NCBI GenBank assembly: GCA_022819745.1
Contig: JAJEGS010000023.1
Span: forward strand, 1-64,000
Direction: 5' to 3'
From: Candidatus Latescibacterota bacterium
GTDB taxonomy: Bacteria > Latescibacterota > UBA2968 > UBA8231
DNA length: 64,000 bases
In this document: positions 32,295-41,094 of the stretch, piece by piece
Position numbering within the stretch: the stretch's first letter is position 1
Layout: each line of letters opens with the position of its first letter
Made by a program: the position numbers and the translations under genes
The notes under the pieces: generated by a model
Databases searched by the model: none
The model's input: only the letters and a program-made list of their open reading frames with translations
Told to the model about the DNA's origin: nothing

Positions 32295-34043
32295 CTATCG
32301 CGTGGGTTCCAAATTGAGTAAGACAAGTAGCCAAGTGCGGTGCCAGTAGGCGCTGTTGACGTAGGGGTTTTCGGCCGTGGGCCAGTTTTTCCAGTAGGTT
32401 TCGTTGTGGGGGATCCGGTGATACCACTGGATTAGCGGGATCGAGGGCAGTTCGCGGAACCAGATGTCCATTGCCTTGCGGAAGAGCTCGACTAGCTCGG
32501 GGTCTTCTGGCGCGACCTCGGCCATGCGATCGACGATGGCGTCGAATTCCTCATTTTGCCAACGCCAGAAGTACTCGGCTGCCGTCCCCGTCGGTTGTAC
32601 GAAGCGACTGTGGTAGAGGCGCAGGGTGAAATAAGGGTCTCGCACTGAAGCCGCGTGTCCGATAACAAAGGCCCGGGCCGTGCCTTGGGTCATGCGGGTA
32701 TAGGCGTCGTTGGTGGCGCGGAAGCTGGCGTCAAAACCGGCTTGGCGCAGTTGTTCGATCAGCACCGGCGTGAAGTCTTGGAAGAGGTTGGGGAAGACAT
32801 CGACCACTATCTTGAAGCGCGCTCCGTCCTTGCTCCAGAACCCGTCCTCGTCCTTGTGCCATCCCTTGCGTTCCATGATCTCCGCTGTGCGGGCTGGATC
32901 GTAGGTATTTAGCTGATATTGCGCGAGAAGATCTTGGATCTGGTCGATATAGCGCATTAGCGGGGGAAATTCGGGATAGGGATAGAGCGTGAACTTGCCC
33001 GCTCCCTGCCAACCGACGTCAACTACTTGGGCGCGATTAATCGAGTAGTTGATGGCCCAGCGGATCTCCGGGTCACTGAAAGGTTCTTCGAGATTGTTGA
33101 AGCCGAGGGACAGCGGCCACCAATCCAGATAGCCGTAGGGTGCTTCCCTGCCCGACCAGGTAGAGATATTGGGGTTTTGTTCGAGAACAGTCTTGATGTT
33201 GACGGGGCGCAAGTCTATGCTCGAATCGATCTCGTTGGCCAAAAGCTGTTGGGACCATTTGGCTTCATTGCCGAAGGGCAGATAGATGATGCGCTCAACC
33301 TTGGGTAGTTGCTGGAACCCCACTCCGGCCGCCCACCAGTCCGGTCGCAGATCCCAGACTCGCTGTTCGGGAGCGGTAATCGCTAGGCGATAAGGCCCGC
33401 TGACCACTGGCCAGCCCTTGGCTAGATCGAGGTTTTTGAAGGTATTGGCGTCCTGATCCTTCCAGATGTGCTCGGGGACGATGCGGACTCCATTGCCGAA
33501 GCAATCGGTGAAGTACGAAAACAGAAATCTTGGATTGGATGCCCGCAGGGTGATGCGCGCCGTCAGCTCGTCCACGGCCACCGCCTCGGCGACCCAGGTT
33601 TGCATGTCAGTAGAAAGCAGCAGTTCCGGCGCATGGGCCTTGAGCATGTTGATGGTGAAGACCAAGTCGCGCGCCGTCCACGGCATGCCGTCGCTCCACA
33701 GGACGCCGTCGCGGATTTTGATGGTGACTTCGGTGTAGTCCTCGTTGTATTGGTGGCTCTCTGCGATCCAGGGGATGAGGTTGTTTTCTTCGCCATAGGC
33801 ATTGTAGTAATAGAGCGGCTCGAAGAGGAAATTGGATCCTGTCGAAGATACCATGCCGGGGATATAGGGGTTGAAGGCGTCGTAGTCCAGCATCTGGGTC
33901 AACCCGAGGATCAGCGTCCGGTCGCGCGGGACTTGTTGCACACTTGGCTCTTGTTGCGCTTGGTCGTCGGCACCACCGCACGCTAAGAGCAAAGCGCAAC
34001 AAAGCCATGAGCACCAAATCCGCATTTGGTTTCCGTATTGCAT
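32295..34043 (-). CDS. ABC transporter substrate-binding lipoprotein, peptide/oligosaccharide family (SBP_bac_5)
   Basis: A 582-residue periplasmic binding protein. A signal peptide with lipobox LLLAC ends at C22, so it is anchored by lipid. Family segments include FLFEPLYYYNA, WSDGMPWTARDLVFTINML, GPYRLA and INYSINRAQVVD, as in dipeptide- and oligosaccharide-binding proteins. No permease or ATPase of the import type is adjacent, so the partners must lie elsewhere. It starts 19 bp after the PhyH gene on the same strand. A 3' fragment of a near copy is at 30228. The ligand is unknown. Confidence 0.88.
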   Translation of the reverse strand: MQYGNQMRIWCSWLCCALLLACGGADDQAQQEPSVQQVPRDRTLILGLTQMLDYDAFNPYIPGMVSSTGSNFLFEPLYYYNAYGEENNLIPWIAESHQYNEDYTEVTIKIRDGVLWSDGMPWTARDLVFTINMLKAHAPELLLSTDMQTWVAEAVAVDELTARITLRASNPRFLFSYFTDCFGNGVRIVPEHIWKDQDANTFKNLDLAKGWPVVSGPYRLAITAPEQRVWDLRPDWWAAGVGFQQLPKVERIIYLPFGNEAKWSQQLLANEIDSSIDLRPVNIKTVLEQNPNISTWSGREAPYGYLDWWPLSLGFNNLEEPFSDPEIRWAINYSINRAQVVDVGWQGAGKFTLYPYPEFPPLMRYIDQIQDLLAQYQLNTYDPARTAEIMERKGWHKDEDGFWSKDGARFKIVVDVFPNLFQDFTPVLIEQLRQAGFDASFRATNDAYTRMTQGTARAFVIGHAASVRDPYFTLRLYHSRFVQPTGTAAEYFWRWQNEEFDAIVDRMAEVAPEDPELVELFRKAMDIWFRELPSIPLIQWYHRIPHNETYWKNWPTAENPYVNSAYWHRTWLLVLLNLEPTR

Positions 34044-34061
34044 GTGAATTTCCTTCGACGT

Positions 34062-34898
34062 TTAAACGGTCTCTGCGGGTGTGGCTAAGTCGCGCAGTTT
34101 GCGTTGCCAGCCGTATTTGTCCCCGCCGGTGAGCAAGGTGGCCCGTTCTTCGGGTAAGCCGGCGACGAATTCGGGATCGGGGTCGTAGCCGTTCCACGCT
34201 TGGAACATCGTCGGAGTGTAGCCGCCGAGAATCAAGACGCGATCCCGCTGCGAGCGGATGATGCCGGAAGAGTGCATTAGCGACTCGTAGAAGAGCAGCG
34301 TCGATCCCGCCGGCGCTTCGACTTGGTGGACGAGCGCGGGGTCGGCTAGGGCCGCGTCGATGATCGCTTGGCGGTCCACTTCTTGGGGGATTTTGTGGGT
34401 TCCGGGGATGACGGTAGTGCCGCCGTCGTCGGGGCCGAGATCGGTGAGATTGGTGAGTGCCTTGACGAAGGAGAAGTGATAGAGGCCATTGCCGGTGTGA
34501 GAATAGGCGGGGTTGATGCCTCGGTGGAAGCCATACTTTTGCTCTCCACCCGGTCGCCGGATATGGGCGTCTGACTGCTCTAGGCGGACGGTGCCGCCGA
34601 CTATTTCCTCGGCCATCCCCAGAATCTTAGGATGGGTTAGGTATTCGTAGAAACACGGAGCTAGATGGGGAAGGTTGTCGATGCGGAAGAACTCTTGGGT
34701 TGAACTGGACAAATGGCAGTTTGCTCCGGGAAGTTGGCCTGTGCGCTGAAAATCGGCTTCGATTTGGTAGATGACTTCTAGGAGCGCGGCGACTTCGGCC
34801 TCGGTCAGGAGTTTTTCGAGGATGACGTAGCCGTAGATTTCGAGGTGCAGGCGTTGGGATGGAGTCAATGCGGGGAAGGGCGTGTTATCTGTGGACAT
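34062..34898 (-). CDS. PhyH (phytanoyl-CoA dioxygenase) family protein with HxG motif
   Basis: A 278-residue Fe(II)/2-oxoglutarate-type protein. The position of the usual H-x-D metal motif reads H125-R-G127, the distal His is H209 (SLMHSSG) and the 2-oxoglutarate Arg is about R218. Loss of the Asp is known from Fe/2-oxoglutarate halogenases, but HxG variants also occur in uncharacterised PhyH proteins. CHL...FFRIDNLPHLAPCFYEYL and IPGTHKIP are family segments. It is divergent from another PhyH gene at 35006. A 3' fragment of a relative lies at 27307. Catalytic type is inference. Confidence 0.82.
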   Translation of the reverse strand: MSTDNTPFPALTPSQRLHLEIYGYVILEKLLTEAEVAALLEVIYQIEADFQRTGQLPGANCHLSSSTQEFFRIDNLPHLAPCFYEYLTHPKILGMAEEIVGGTVRLEQSDAHIRRPGGEQKYGFHRGINPAYSHTGNGLYHFSFVKALTNLTDLGPDDGGTTVIPGTHKIPQEVDRQAIIDAALADPALVHQVEAPAGSTLLFYESLMHSSGIIRSQRDRVLILGGYTPTMFQAWNGYDPDPEFVAGLPEERATLLTGGDKYGWQRKLRDLATPAETV

Positions 34899-34952
34899 GG
34901 TGGATTCCTCGTTTGGAGCGGAGCGGACGAGCCGGGAGAAAGGTAGGAAAAT

Positions 34953-34958
34953 TTGACA
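34953..34958 (+). promoter_or_regulatory. Candidate -35 element in the divergent PhyH gap
   Basis: TTGACA at 34953-34958 lies 48 bp before the rightward PhyH start at 35006. A -10 box at the right distance is poor (CATTTC at 34976-34981). The 107-bp gap must serve both PhyH genes. Confidence 0.3.
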
Positions 34959-35005
34959 CAGGGGAGAACATTGCTCATTTCTTGAGAAACGGAGGGAAAT
35001 AACTA

Positions 35006-35776
35006 ATGCAATACAGCGACGAACACCACGCCCATTTTGAGGAGTACGGGTACGTGCGGCTCGGCAAGGTCCTCGACGACGCGGGCTTGGCCGAACTACA
35101 GCAGCGCATCGACGCGATCATGCTTGGCGAGATCCCCTATCCGGAGATGGAGTTTCAGCTCGACGGGGAGGACGCCGACTACGCGAAGATGCCCACCGTC
35201 TCTACCGGCCACAAGGGCACCACGCTCCAGTACCGCAAGATCATGGGCTTGGAGCAGGACCCGGTCTATCTCGCCTACATGCAGCATCCGCTCTTCCGCC
35301 AGGTCACCCGGCGCTATATCGGCGAGGACGTGTCAATTTTCCGGGCGATGTTTATGAACAAGCCGGCGGAAAAGGGCACGATACTGCCCTGGCATCAAGA
35401 CGTGGGCGTGGGCTGGGGCGTGGATTACAATCCGACGACCACGGTGTGGACCGCGATCGATCCGGCGATGGTGGCAAACGGCTGTATGCAGGTGGTGCCC
35501 GGTAGCCACAAGCACGGGGTGATCACCGAAGGGCACTTTCCTTCGGCAGAACAGCTAGCCGAGTACGCGCCGCCGGGTGCGGAAATCGACCTCGAAGCCG
35601 AGGCGGGCGAGGCGATTTTGCTCAACAACCTGCTGCTGCACCGCTCGGGGATTAATCCGACGGGTCAGTCGCGCCGCGCCTTTAGCATCGCCTATATGGA
35701 CGGAGCCTCGCGTTCCGTGCGCACGGGCGAAGGCTATCCGATGATTTTTGGCGCAGAGGCGCTGGTTCCGGCCTAG
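35006..35776 (+). CDS. PhyH (phytanoyl-CoA dioxygenase) family dioxygenase
   Basis: A 256-residue protein with the classic metal site: H130-Q-D132 (PWHQDVG) and distal H212 (LLLHRSGIN). R225 in SRRAFSIAY is the likely 2-oxoglutarate Arg. VVPGSHKHG is the usual strand before the acidic loop. It should hydroxylate a small organic or lipid-like substrate using Fe(II), O2 and 2-oxoglutarate. The start follows GGAGGGAAAT. Its stop overlaps the stop of the convergent enolase-superfamily gene by 3 bp. The substrate is unknown. Confidence 0.88.
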   Translation: MQYSDEHHAHFEEYGYVRLGKVLDDAGLAELQQRIDAIMLGEIPYPEMEFQLDGEDADYAKMPTVSTGHKGTTLQYRKIMGLEQDPVYLAYMQHPLFRQVTRRYIGEDVSIFRAMFMNKPAEKGTILPWHQDVGVGWGVDYNPTTTVWTAIDPAMVANGCMQVVPGSHKHGVITEGHFPSAEQLAEYAPPGAEIDLEAEAGEAILLNNLLLHRSGINPTGQSRRAFSIAYMDGASRSVRTGEGYPMIFGAEALVPA

Positions 35777-36828
35777 CCGGGCCACTGCTGTGCGGAGATG
35801 GCGTAGCGGGCGACGGCGTCCTCGTCCAATTCCACGCCCAAACCCGGGCCGGTGGGCACGATTGCGTAGCCGTCTTGGACCAGCGGCTCTTTGAGCAGGC
35901 TGTGTTCATGCACAAAGTTGCCGCAGAGGTCGGAGCCAAAGGTGCAGTTGGGCGCGGCAGCCGAGGCGTGGAGGCGGAAGGCGTCGAAAATTCCCAGATC
36001 GACATTGGAGGCTTGCCACACGGGGATGTCCGCACTTGCGGCGATGCGCGCCATGTCGAGAAAATCCCAATCCGAGGGCGCGACGTTGAAGGCGTCAACC
36101 GCTTCGAGATGCACCGCGTCGATGATCTGGCGGGGGTTTTGGAAGTGCGGGGCGACGAGGACGCTGGTCTCCTCCTTGAGGCGGCGATATTCGCTGAGAT
36201 CGGTTTTGGGGAAGGGATCTTCGAAGACCACGTCGAGTCCGTCGAGGCGGCGGGCTAGGTCGAGCGCGTTTTTGAGATTGTAGAAGCGCTCGTTGGGGTC
36301 TAGGACTACCCGCAGGTGCGGCGCGATTTCGAGGGTGGCGCGGACTCGGTCTTCCATGTTGGCATCTTCCCACTTGCACTTCATCTTGATGCCGTGGAAA
36401 CCTAGTTCGGCGGCGCGTTGGGCTGCGCGGGCGGTATCTGCGGCGCTCATCCGACTGATCCAGTAGTCAACTAGCACTTTGTCCTGTAGCTTGCCGCCGA
36501 AAATGCGGCATAGCGGCCAGCCGATCATTTTGCCGATCAGGTCGAGGAGGGCGATGTCCCAGCCGCCGCCGCGCAGAGCGCGTGGCTCAAAGGTGTTGGG
36601 GTCTTTGCCGATTAGGTCGGGTGGCTGCTCTGCGCGGTCGCCGTAGTACGGGCCGCTCATGCCGAGGCCGGTTAGTCCTTGGTCGGTGTGGATTCTGAGG
36701 ATGTCTTGACGCCGGGCCGAGAGTGGCTCGGGATAACTAGGATTAGGCTCGTCGTACTCGGGCGGGGGGAGGATGCCCGGGAGGAAGGGGACGCAACAGA
36801 CGGTGCGTTCGAGGTGGGTAATCTGCAT
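35773..36828 (-). CDS. Mandelate racemase/muconate lactonizing enzyme family protein
   Basis: A 351-residue enolase-superfamily enzyme. The capping domain is followed by a barrel with FHGIKMKCKW (lysine acid-base), VVLDPNERF, VVFEDPFP (metal Asp and Glu ligands) and VAPHFQNP. It should abstract a proton next to a carboxylate, as in sugar-acid dehydratases or racemases. The frame is open to 37101 in the ORF but that overlaps the thioredoxin gene; ATG 36828 lies 5 bp after its stop. Sugar-acid dehydration would fit the mannonate dehydratase nearby. The substrate is unknown. Confidence 0.85.
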   Translation of the reverse strand: MQITHLERTVCCVPFLPGILPPPEYDEPNPSYPEPLSARRQDILRIHTDQGLTGLGMSGPYYGDRAEQPPDLIGKDPNTFEPRALRGGGWDIALLDLIGKMIGWPLCRIFGGKLQDKVLVDYWISRMSAADTARAAQRAAELGFHGIKMKCKWEDANMEDRVRATLEIAPHLRVVLDPNERFYNLKNALDLARRLDGLDVVFEDPFPKTDLSEYRRLKEETSVLVAPHFQNPRQIIDAVHLEAVDAFNVAPSDWDFLDMARIAASADIPVWQASNVDLGIFDAFRLHASAAAPNCTFGSDLCGNFVHEHSLLKEPLVQDGYAIVPTGPGLGVELDEDAVARYAISAQQWPG

Positions 36829-36833
36829 GGCGT

Positions 36834-37709
36834 TTAGTACAGGGCTTGGTAGAGTTTGCGCTGGTAGGAGGCTACCAGCGGATTGTCGCGGCCTAGCAGG
36901 TGGAAGACGGCGACCATGGCGTCCTTGGCGGCTTGGTCGCCGTTCGATTTTTTGCCCACGATGTGCAGCCATTCCTGCAACGCGGTTTCGTAGTCGCCTT
37001 CGGCGGCGGCGCAGCAGGCGAGTAGGTAGCGGGCCTCGTGGTCGTCTGGCTGACTGAGCACTCGCTGGGCGCAGGCGGCGCGGCCTCCAGCCTGCTGGCA
37101 CTGGTGGGCAAACTCGATCTGGGTGAGCAGCGCTTGGGCTTGGGGGTATTCGGGGGTGTCGGTTTCGACGAGATTGACCAACTCCTGTACGGTTTCAAAT
37201 CGGCCTTGCTGCAGGTGGATCTTCGCTAGGCCGAGGAGGGCGGGGCCGTCGGTGGGATTTTCCTCAAGCGCCTGCTCGTACTGGCGCGCGGCCGCGTCGA
37301 AGTCGCCGGTGGCAGCTAAGTCGTCGGCTTGGTCAATCTCTTGGGCTTCGGGGATGGGAGTGTCGGAGACCAAAGGGCGGAGAATGGCTTCGATTTGCTC
37401 TCTGGGTAGCGCGCCGGTGAATTCTTGGGCTAGCTGGCCGTTCTTGACGATTTTGACCGCGGGGATGCCTTGGACCCGAAAGGCCATGGCGAGCTGCTGG
37501 TTTTCATCGACGTTGATCTTGGCTAGGGCCACGCCGGGGCCAAGCGCCGTGACGACGTCTTCGAGGATGGGTCCTAAGGTCTTGCAAGGGCCGCACCAGG
37601 GGGCCCAAAAATCGACGACGATGACGCGCTCCTGCGAGCCTTGGAGGACTAGCTCTTCAAAGTTCTGCTCATCGACGTCGAATATCTGCGGTTGGGGTTG
37701 GATTTCCAT
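36834..37709 (-). CDS. cnoX: Thioredoxin-TPR protein (CnoX/YbbN family)
   Basis: A 291-residue protein. Residues 1-110 are a thioredoxin with active site C39-G-P-C42 (WAPWCGPC). The C-terminal half contains tetratricopeptide-type helices (ATGDFDAAARQYEQALEENP). CnoX proteins hold unfolded proteins under oxidative stress; E. coli CnoX lacks the full CxxC, while this one keeps it and may be a true oxidoreductase as well as a holdase. It is the leading gene of a leftward pair with the enolase-superfamily gene, which follows after 5 bp. Confidence 0.88.
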   Translation of the reverse strand: MEIQPQPQIFDVDEQNFEELVLQGSQERVIVVDFWAPWCGPCKTLGPILEDVVTALGPGVALAKINVDENQQLAMAFRVQGIPAVKIVKNGQLAQEFTGALPREQIEAILRPLVSDTPIPEAQEIDQADDLAATGDFDAAARQYEQALEENPTDGPALLGLAKIHLQQGRFETVQELVNLVETDTPEYPQAQALLTQIEFAHQCQQAGGRAACAQRVLSQPDDHEARYLLACCAAAEGDYETALQEWLHIVGKKSNGDQAAKDAMVAVFHLLGRDNPLVASYQRKLYQALY

Positions 37710-37797
37710 GGCGTCCTTCCGGAGTGGAAAAGGGGTATATGTCGGTTTTCGTTAGGTGGCTGCTAAGGCGACGAGTGGGCAACCACGAGGGTTGCCC

Positions 37798-38847
37798 CTA
37801 CTGGGCGCGGCCGCGGCCGGCGACTTCCCATTCTTCGACGACCTCGCCATTGCGGAGGGCGAAGAGGCGGTCGTGGAGGTTGGTGGTCATTCCGCCGTGT
37901 AGGGGGATAAAAGAGAGGATATCGCCTACGTTGACGGGATGGTCTGCGGCGGTGGTATCGACGTGGCCGTGCTCGACGGACATGCCTTTGAGAAAAAGCT
38001 CGGGCTGTTCGAGGCAGTAGCCATAAGGGGTCGGCGGGTAGCTGGTGAAGGCCTTCTGACCGGCATCGACGATGGCTTGTCCCGGGCGGGAGGTGCTGAC
38101 TACGGTGACGACTAGGCGCAGCGGACAGCGAGTGGGGTCGAGGTCTTCGCGCTTGCCCACGCGGGTCATGCCCTCATAGGCGTACGAGCCGATGCGGGTC
38201 TCGGTGCAGCCGAGGGATTTGGAGATGGTTTCGCTGCCAGTGCCGCCGCCGCTGATGATGTGCAGCGGCAGGCCGCTTTTGTGTGCTCCTTCGCGTACTT
38301 CGTCGAGGAAGGAGCGGGCGCGCTCGCTGCTGGGATAGGTCATCACGCCGGTAAAGTCCAGCCCCGGTAGCTGGTCGATGTGCTGGGCCAGCGCAAGGGT
38401 GTCGGCGGGCGATTGGGTGCCGACGCGGCCGCCGCCGGTGTCCATTTCGACGATTGCGCGGATGCGGCAACCGGCGGCTGTGGCTGCTTGTGAAAGCCCG
38501 TCAACGGTGGCCGCGGAGTCCGACGCGACTGTTATGGTACTTTTGCCGCTTTGGATCAGGCGCGTCAGGCGGGCTAGCTTGGGCTGGCCGACGATATTGT
38601 AGGGAATCAAGATGTCTTGGATGCCTCCGTCGGCCATGGCCTCGGCCTCGCCTAACTTCTGGCTGACGATGCCAATGGCCCCCGCGGCGATTTGCATGCG
38701 CGCAATGGCTGGCGTCTTGTGGGTCTTGGTGTGGACGCGCAGGCCGATTTCGAGCTGGTCGCAGGCGCTTTGCAAGTCGCGGATGTTTTTTTCTAGTACG
38801 TCGAGATCGACGCAGAGGGCGGGGGTGTCAAGTTCGGTAAAGTGCAT
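37798..38847 (-). CDS. PLP-dependent alanine racemase-like protein (D-threonine aldolase/D-serine dehydratase family)
   Basis: A 349-residue fold-type III PLP enzyme. The PLP lysine is K41 in RVHTKTHKT. IVEMDTGGGRVG, HIISGGGTGS and the C-terminal beta domain with HGHVDTTAADHPVNVGD (zinc ligands in the D-threonine aldolase/DSD1 type) match. It probably degrades a D-amino acid. ATG 38847 is chosen; the longer open frame to 38934 would overlap the glycosyltransferase gene. The upstream gene ends 5 bp before. Confidence 0.87.
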   Translation of the reverse strand: MHFTELDTPALCVDLDVLEKNIRDLQSACDQLEIGLRVHTKTHKTPAIARMQIAAGAIGIVSQKLGEAEAMADGGIQDILIPYNIVGQPKLARLTRLIQSGKSTITVASDSAATVDGLSQAATAAGCRIRAIVEMDTGGGRVGTQSPADTLALAQHIDQLPGLDFTGVMTYPSSERARSFLDEVREGAHKSGLPLHIISGGGTGSETISKSLGCTETRIGSYAYEGMTRVGKREDLDPTRCPLRLVVTVVSTSRPGQAIVDAGQKAFTSYPPTPYGYCLEQPELFLKGMSVEHGHVDTTAADHPVNVGDILSFIPLHGGMTTNLHDRLFALRNGEVVEEWEVAGRGRAQ

Positions 38848-38852
38848 GGCGT

Positions 38853-39956
38853 TTAGACCTTTCCGATGAAAAGTTCCATGTATTGGGCGGCGATTTTTTT
38901 TTGAGCGTATTCGCGCTGGACGTAGGCGCGGCACTGGCGGCCTAGATCGGCGCGTTCCGTTGGGCTGAGCGCGAAGAAGCGGTGGATTTGTTCGACGAAG
39001 GCCGGGTAGTCCTCTGGGTCAACGAGAAATCCGCCTTCGCGCACGCTCTCGGTAAGGGCATCGACGGCAAAGGCCACGGCCGGGGTGCCGGCGTACATAC
39101 ATTCGAGTTGGGTCTGGCCGAAGCCTTCGACGTCGCCGGGTATGTGGATGTTGGGCATGAGGAAAAGATCGCAACTGGTGCGCAGCATGGCCAGCACGTC
39201 GTCGGGGACTGGCCCGAGCAGGACGACGCGGTCCTTTAGACTGGATTGACAAAGTGCCTGTAAGCGCGCGGTTTCGCTGGCGGGAGGGCCGCAGATCAAG
39301 AGGCGAATATCTGCGTCGAGCAGGGGCATACCTTTTGCCAAAAATTCGACCATGCCCTTGCGGGGGACCTGGCGGCCGAAAAGCAGCAGGATGCGGTCTT
39401 GGCCAAAGCGCAGCCCGTGTTCCTCCTCAAAGCGCGCTCTGACCGTCTCCAGCGCGTCTGATGTCAACTCCAATGGTTCGACCCCTAAGTAGATGATCTC
39501 CAACTTGGTCTCCGGAACGCCGCTTGCCGCGGTAATGCAGCGGCTGTTTTCGCTGATGACGACGACCTTGTCGCAGGCGCGGACTCCCCAGTGCATCAGT
39601 GCGCGCGCGAGGGGATTTTTGTAGGTCATTTCGAGGCCATAGACGGTGGTGATGAAGCGCGCTGGACCCAAAGGGCGCAACAGCGGAGCCAACGACGCGG
39701 AGACCCCGTCGGCGAAGTACACGGCATCGACGCGGCGAAAGAGCACAGCCCACAAGGCGACCACAAAGCAATAGGGGAGGAACCAGGCTAGGTGCAAAAG
39801 CGACTGGCGGCCCAGCGAGACGAGGCGGACTTGGGCTTGGTTGACCAGCCGGGTATAGAGCGCGTGACAGTGGGTCTGGATGCCGCCGATGGTGGGTGGG
39901 TAGCGGCGGGCGAGGAAGAGGATGCGGGGGGGATGGTTTGGCACAGGTGTGGTCAC
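38853..39956 (-). CDS. Glycosyltransferase family 4 protein
   Basis: A 367-residue GT-B glycosyltransferase starting at GTG 39956. FLARRYPPTIGGIQTHCHALY is the acceptor-side glycine loop. LLFGRQVPRKGMVEFLAKG and the PGDVEGFGQTQLECMYAGTPAVAF block, with the E-x7-E nucleotide-sugar motif, define family 4. The start overlaps the selD stop by 4 bp, so the two are translationally coupled. The sugar and acceptor are unknown. Confidence 0.88.
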   Translation of the reverse strand: MTTPVPNHPPRILFLARRYPPTIGGIQTHCHALYTRLVNQAQVRLVSLGRQSLLHLAWFLPYCFVVALWAVLFRRVDAVYFADGVSASLAPLLRPLGPARFITTVYGLEMTYKNPLARALMHWGVRACDKVVVISENSRCITAASGVPETKLEIIYLGVEPLELTSDALETVRARFEEEHGLRFGQDRILLLFGRQVPRKGMVEFLAKGMPLLDADIRLLICGPPASETARLQALCQSSLKDRVVLLGPVPDDVLAMLRTSCDLFLMPNIHIPGDVEGFGQTQLECMYAGTPAVAFAVDALTESVREGGFLVDPEDYPAFVEQIHRFFALSPTERADLGRQCRAYVQREYAQKKIAAQYMELFIGKV

Positions 39957-41014
39957 GGCTCGACGAGGATGCGGCCGGGATTTTCTTTGGTTACTTCGCC
40001 GACGAGGGCGGCAGCGTCTAGTTGGAGGGCGTGGAGGAGGGCCTCGGCCTCGGCTGCGGCTACGGCGATGAGCAGGCCGCCGGAGGTCTGGGCGTCGAAG
40101 AGGAGATTGGCGCGGGCCGGATCGACGCCGTCGGCGACGGTGACTTTGGATGCCAAGAAAAGCTGGTTGTCGCGGGAGCCGCCTTCGAGTCCTTTGGCGG
40201 CTAGCGCCAAGCTGTGCGCTAGGGCCGGAACTTGGGCCGCGTAAAAAATCATTCCCACTTGGCTGCCTTCGGCCATTTCCGCGGCGTGTCCTAAAAGGCC
40301 GAAACCGGTGATGTCGGTGCAGGCGTGGACGGCGAAGTCCGGCAGGATTTCGGCACCTGCCTTGTTGAGCGCAAGCATGGATTCCACGGCCTCGGCGAGG
40401 TCGGCTTCGGCGAGGTGATCGGCCTTGAAGGCGTTGGCGATTAGTCCGGTGCCCAGTTTCTTGGTGAGGATGAGGCGGTCGCCGGGCTGGGCACCGGCGT
40501 TGGTGTAGATGCGGTCGGGGTGGACGAGACCGGTGACGGCGAGGCCGTACTTGAGTTCGGGGTCTTGGACGGTGTGGCCGCCGACGAGTGTGCAGCCGGC
40601 TTCGGCTGTTTTGGACTGACCGCCGAGGAGAATCTGGTTGAGGACCTCTGGATCGAGGTCGTCGGCGGGGAAACCCGCGATGTTGAGCGCGGTGAGCGGC
40701 TTGCCGCCCATGGCGTACACGTCGCTGAGCGAGTTGGCCGCGGCAATGGCTCCAAAGGTGTAGGGATCATCGACGATGGGGGTGAAGAAATCGACGGTCT
40801 GCACGAGGGCCTCGCGTTCGTTGAGGCGATAGACGCCGGCATCGTCGGCGAGGTTGAAGCCGACGAGCAGGTTGGGATCAGTGTTTGCTGGCAGACCTGC
40901 CAGGGCGCGCCGCAACTGGTCGGGGCGCAGCTTGGAAGCTCAGCCGCCGCAGGCGACCATTTGCGTCAGGCGCTTGGTCTTTTTATAGGTGAATATCTTT
41001 TGCCAACGATTCAT
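39953..41014 (-). CDS. selD: Selenide, water dikinase (SelD) with in-frame UGA at the catalytic position
   Basis: Read from ATG 41014, the gene codes for 353 residues if TGA at 40942-40940 is decoded as selenocysteine (residue 25, in MVACGG-U-ASKLRPDQL). This position is the catalytic Cys/Sec of SelD. Downstream sequence is full SelD: NLADDAGVY, VDFFTPIVDDPYTFGAIAAANSLSDVYAMGG, GGHTVQDPE, GFGLLGHAAEMA and FDAQTSGGLL. SelD makes selenophosphate from selenide and ATP. Beginning at the first downstream ATG would lose the active site. Downstream hairpins are possible but I cannot confirm a SECIS. The gene overlaps a glycosyltransferase start by 4 bp. Confidence 0.9.
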
Positions 41015-41094
41015 AAGCGTTTGGGAAAGATAGCATTATATTCCATGACAAGCGAGGCGGCAGAGCGATCTGTTCGCTAGAAAGGTGATATCGA

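Noticed and set aside
30316..34043. A complete ABC importer made from the binding protein and the neighbouring ABC gene
   Set aside because: The ABC gene is a fused exporter-type half-transporter, not an importer permease or ATPase, and it appears to have been inserted.
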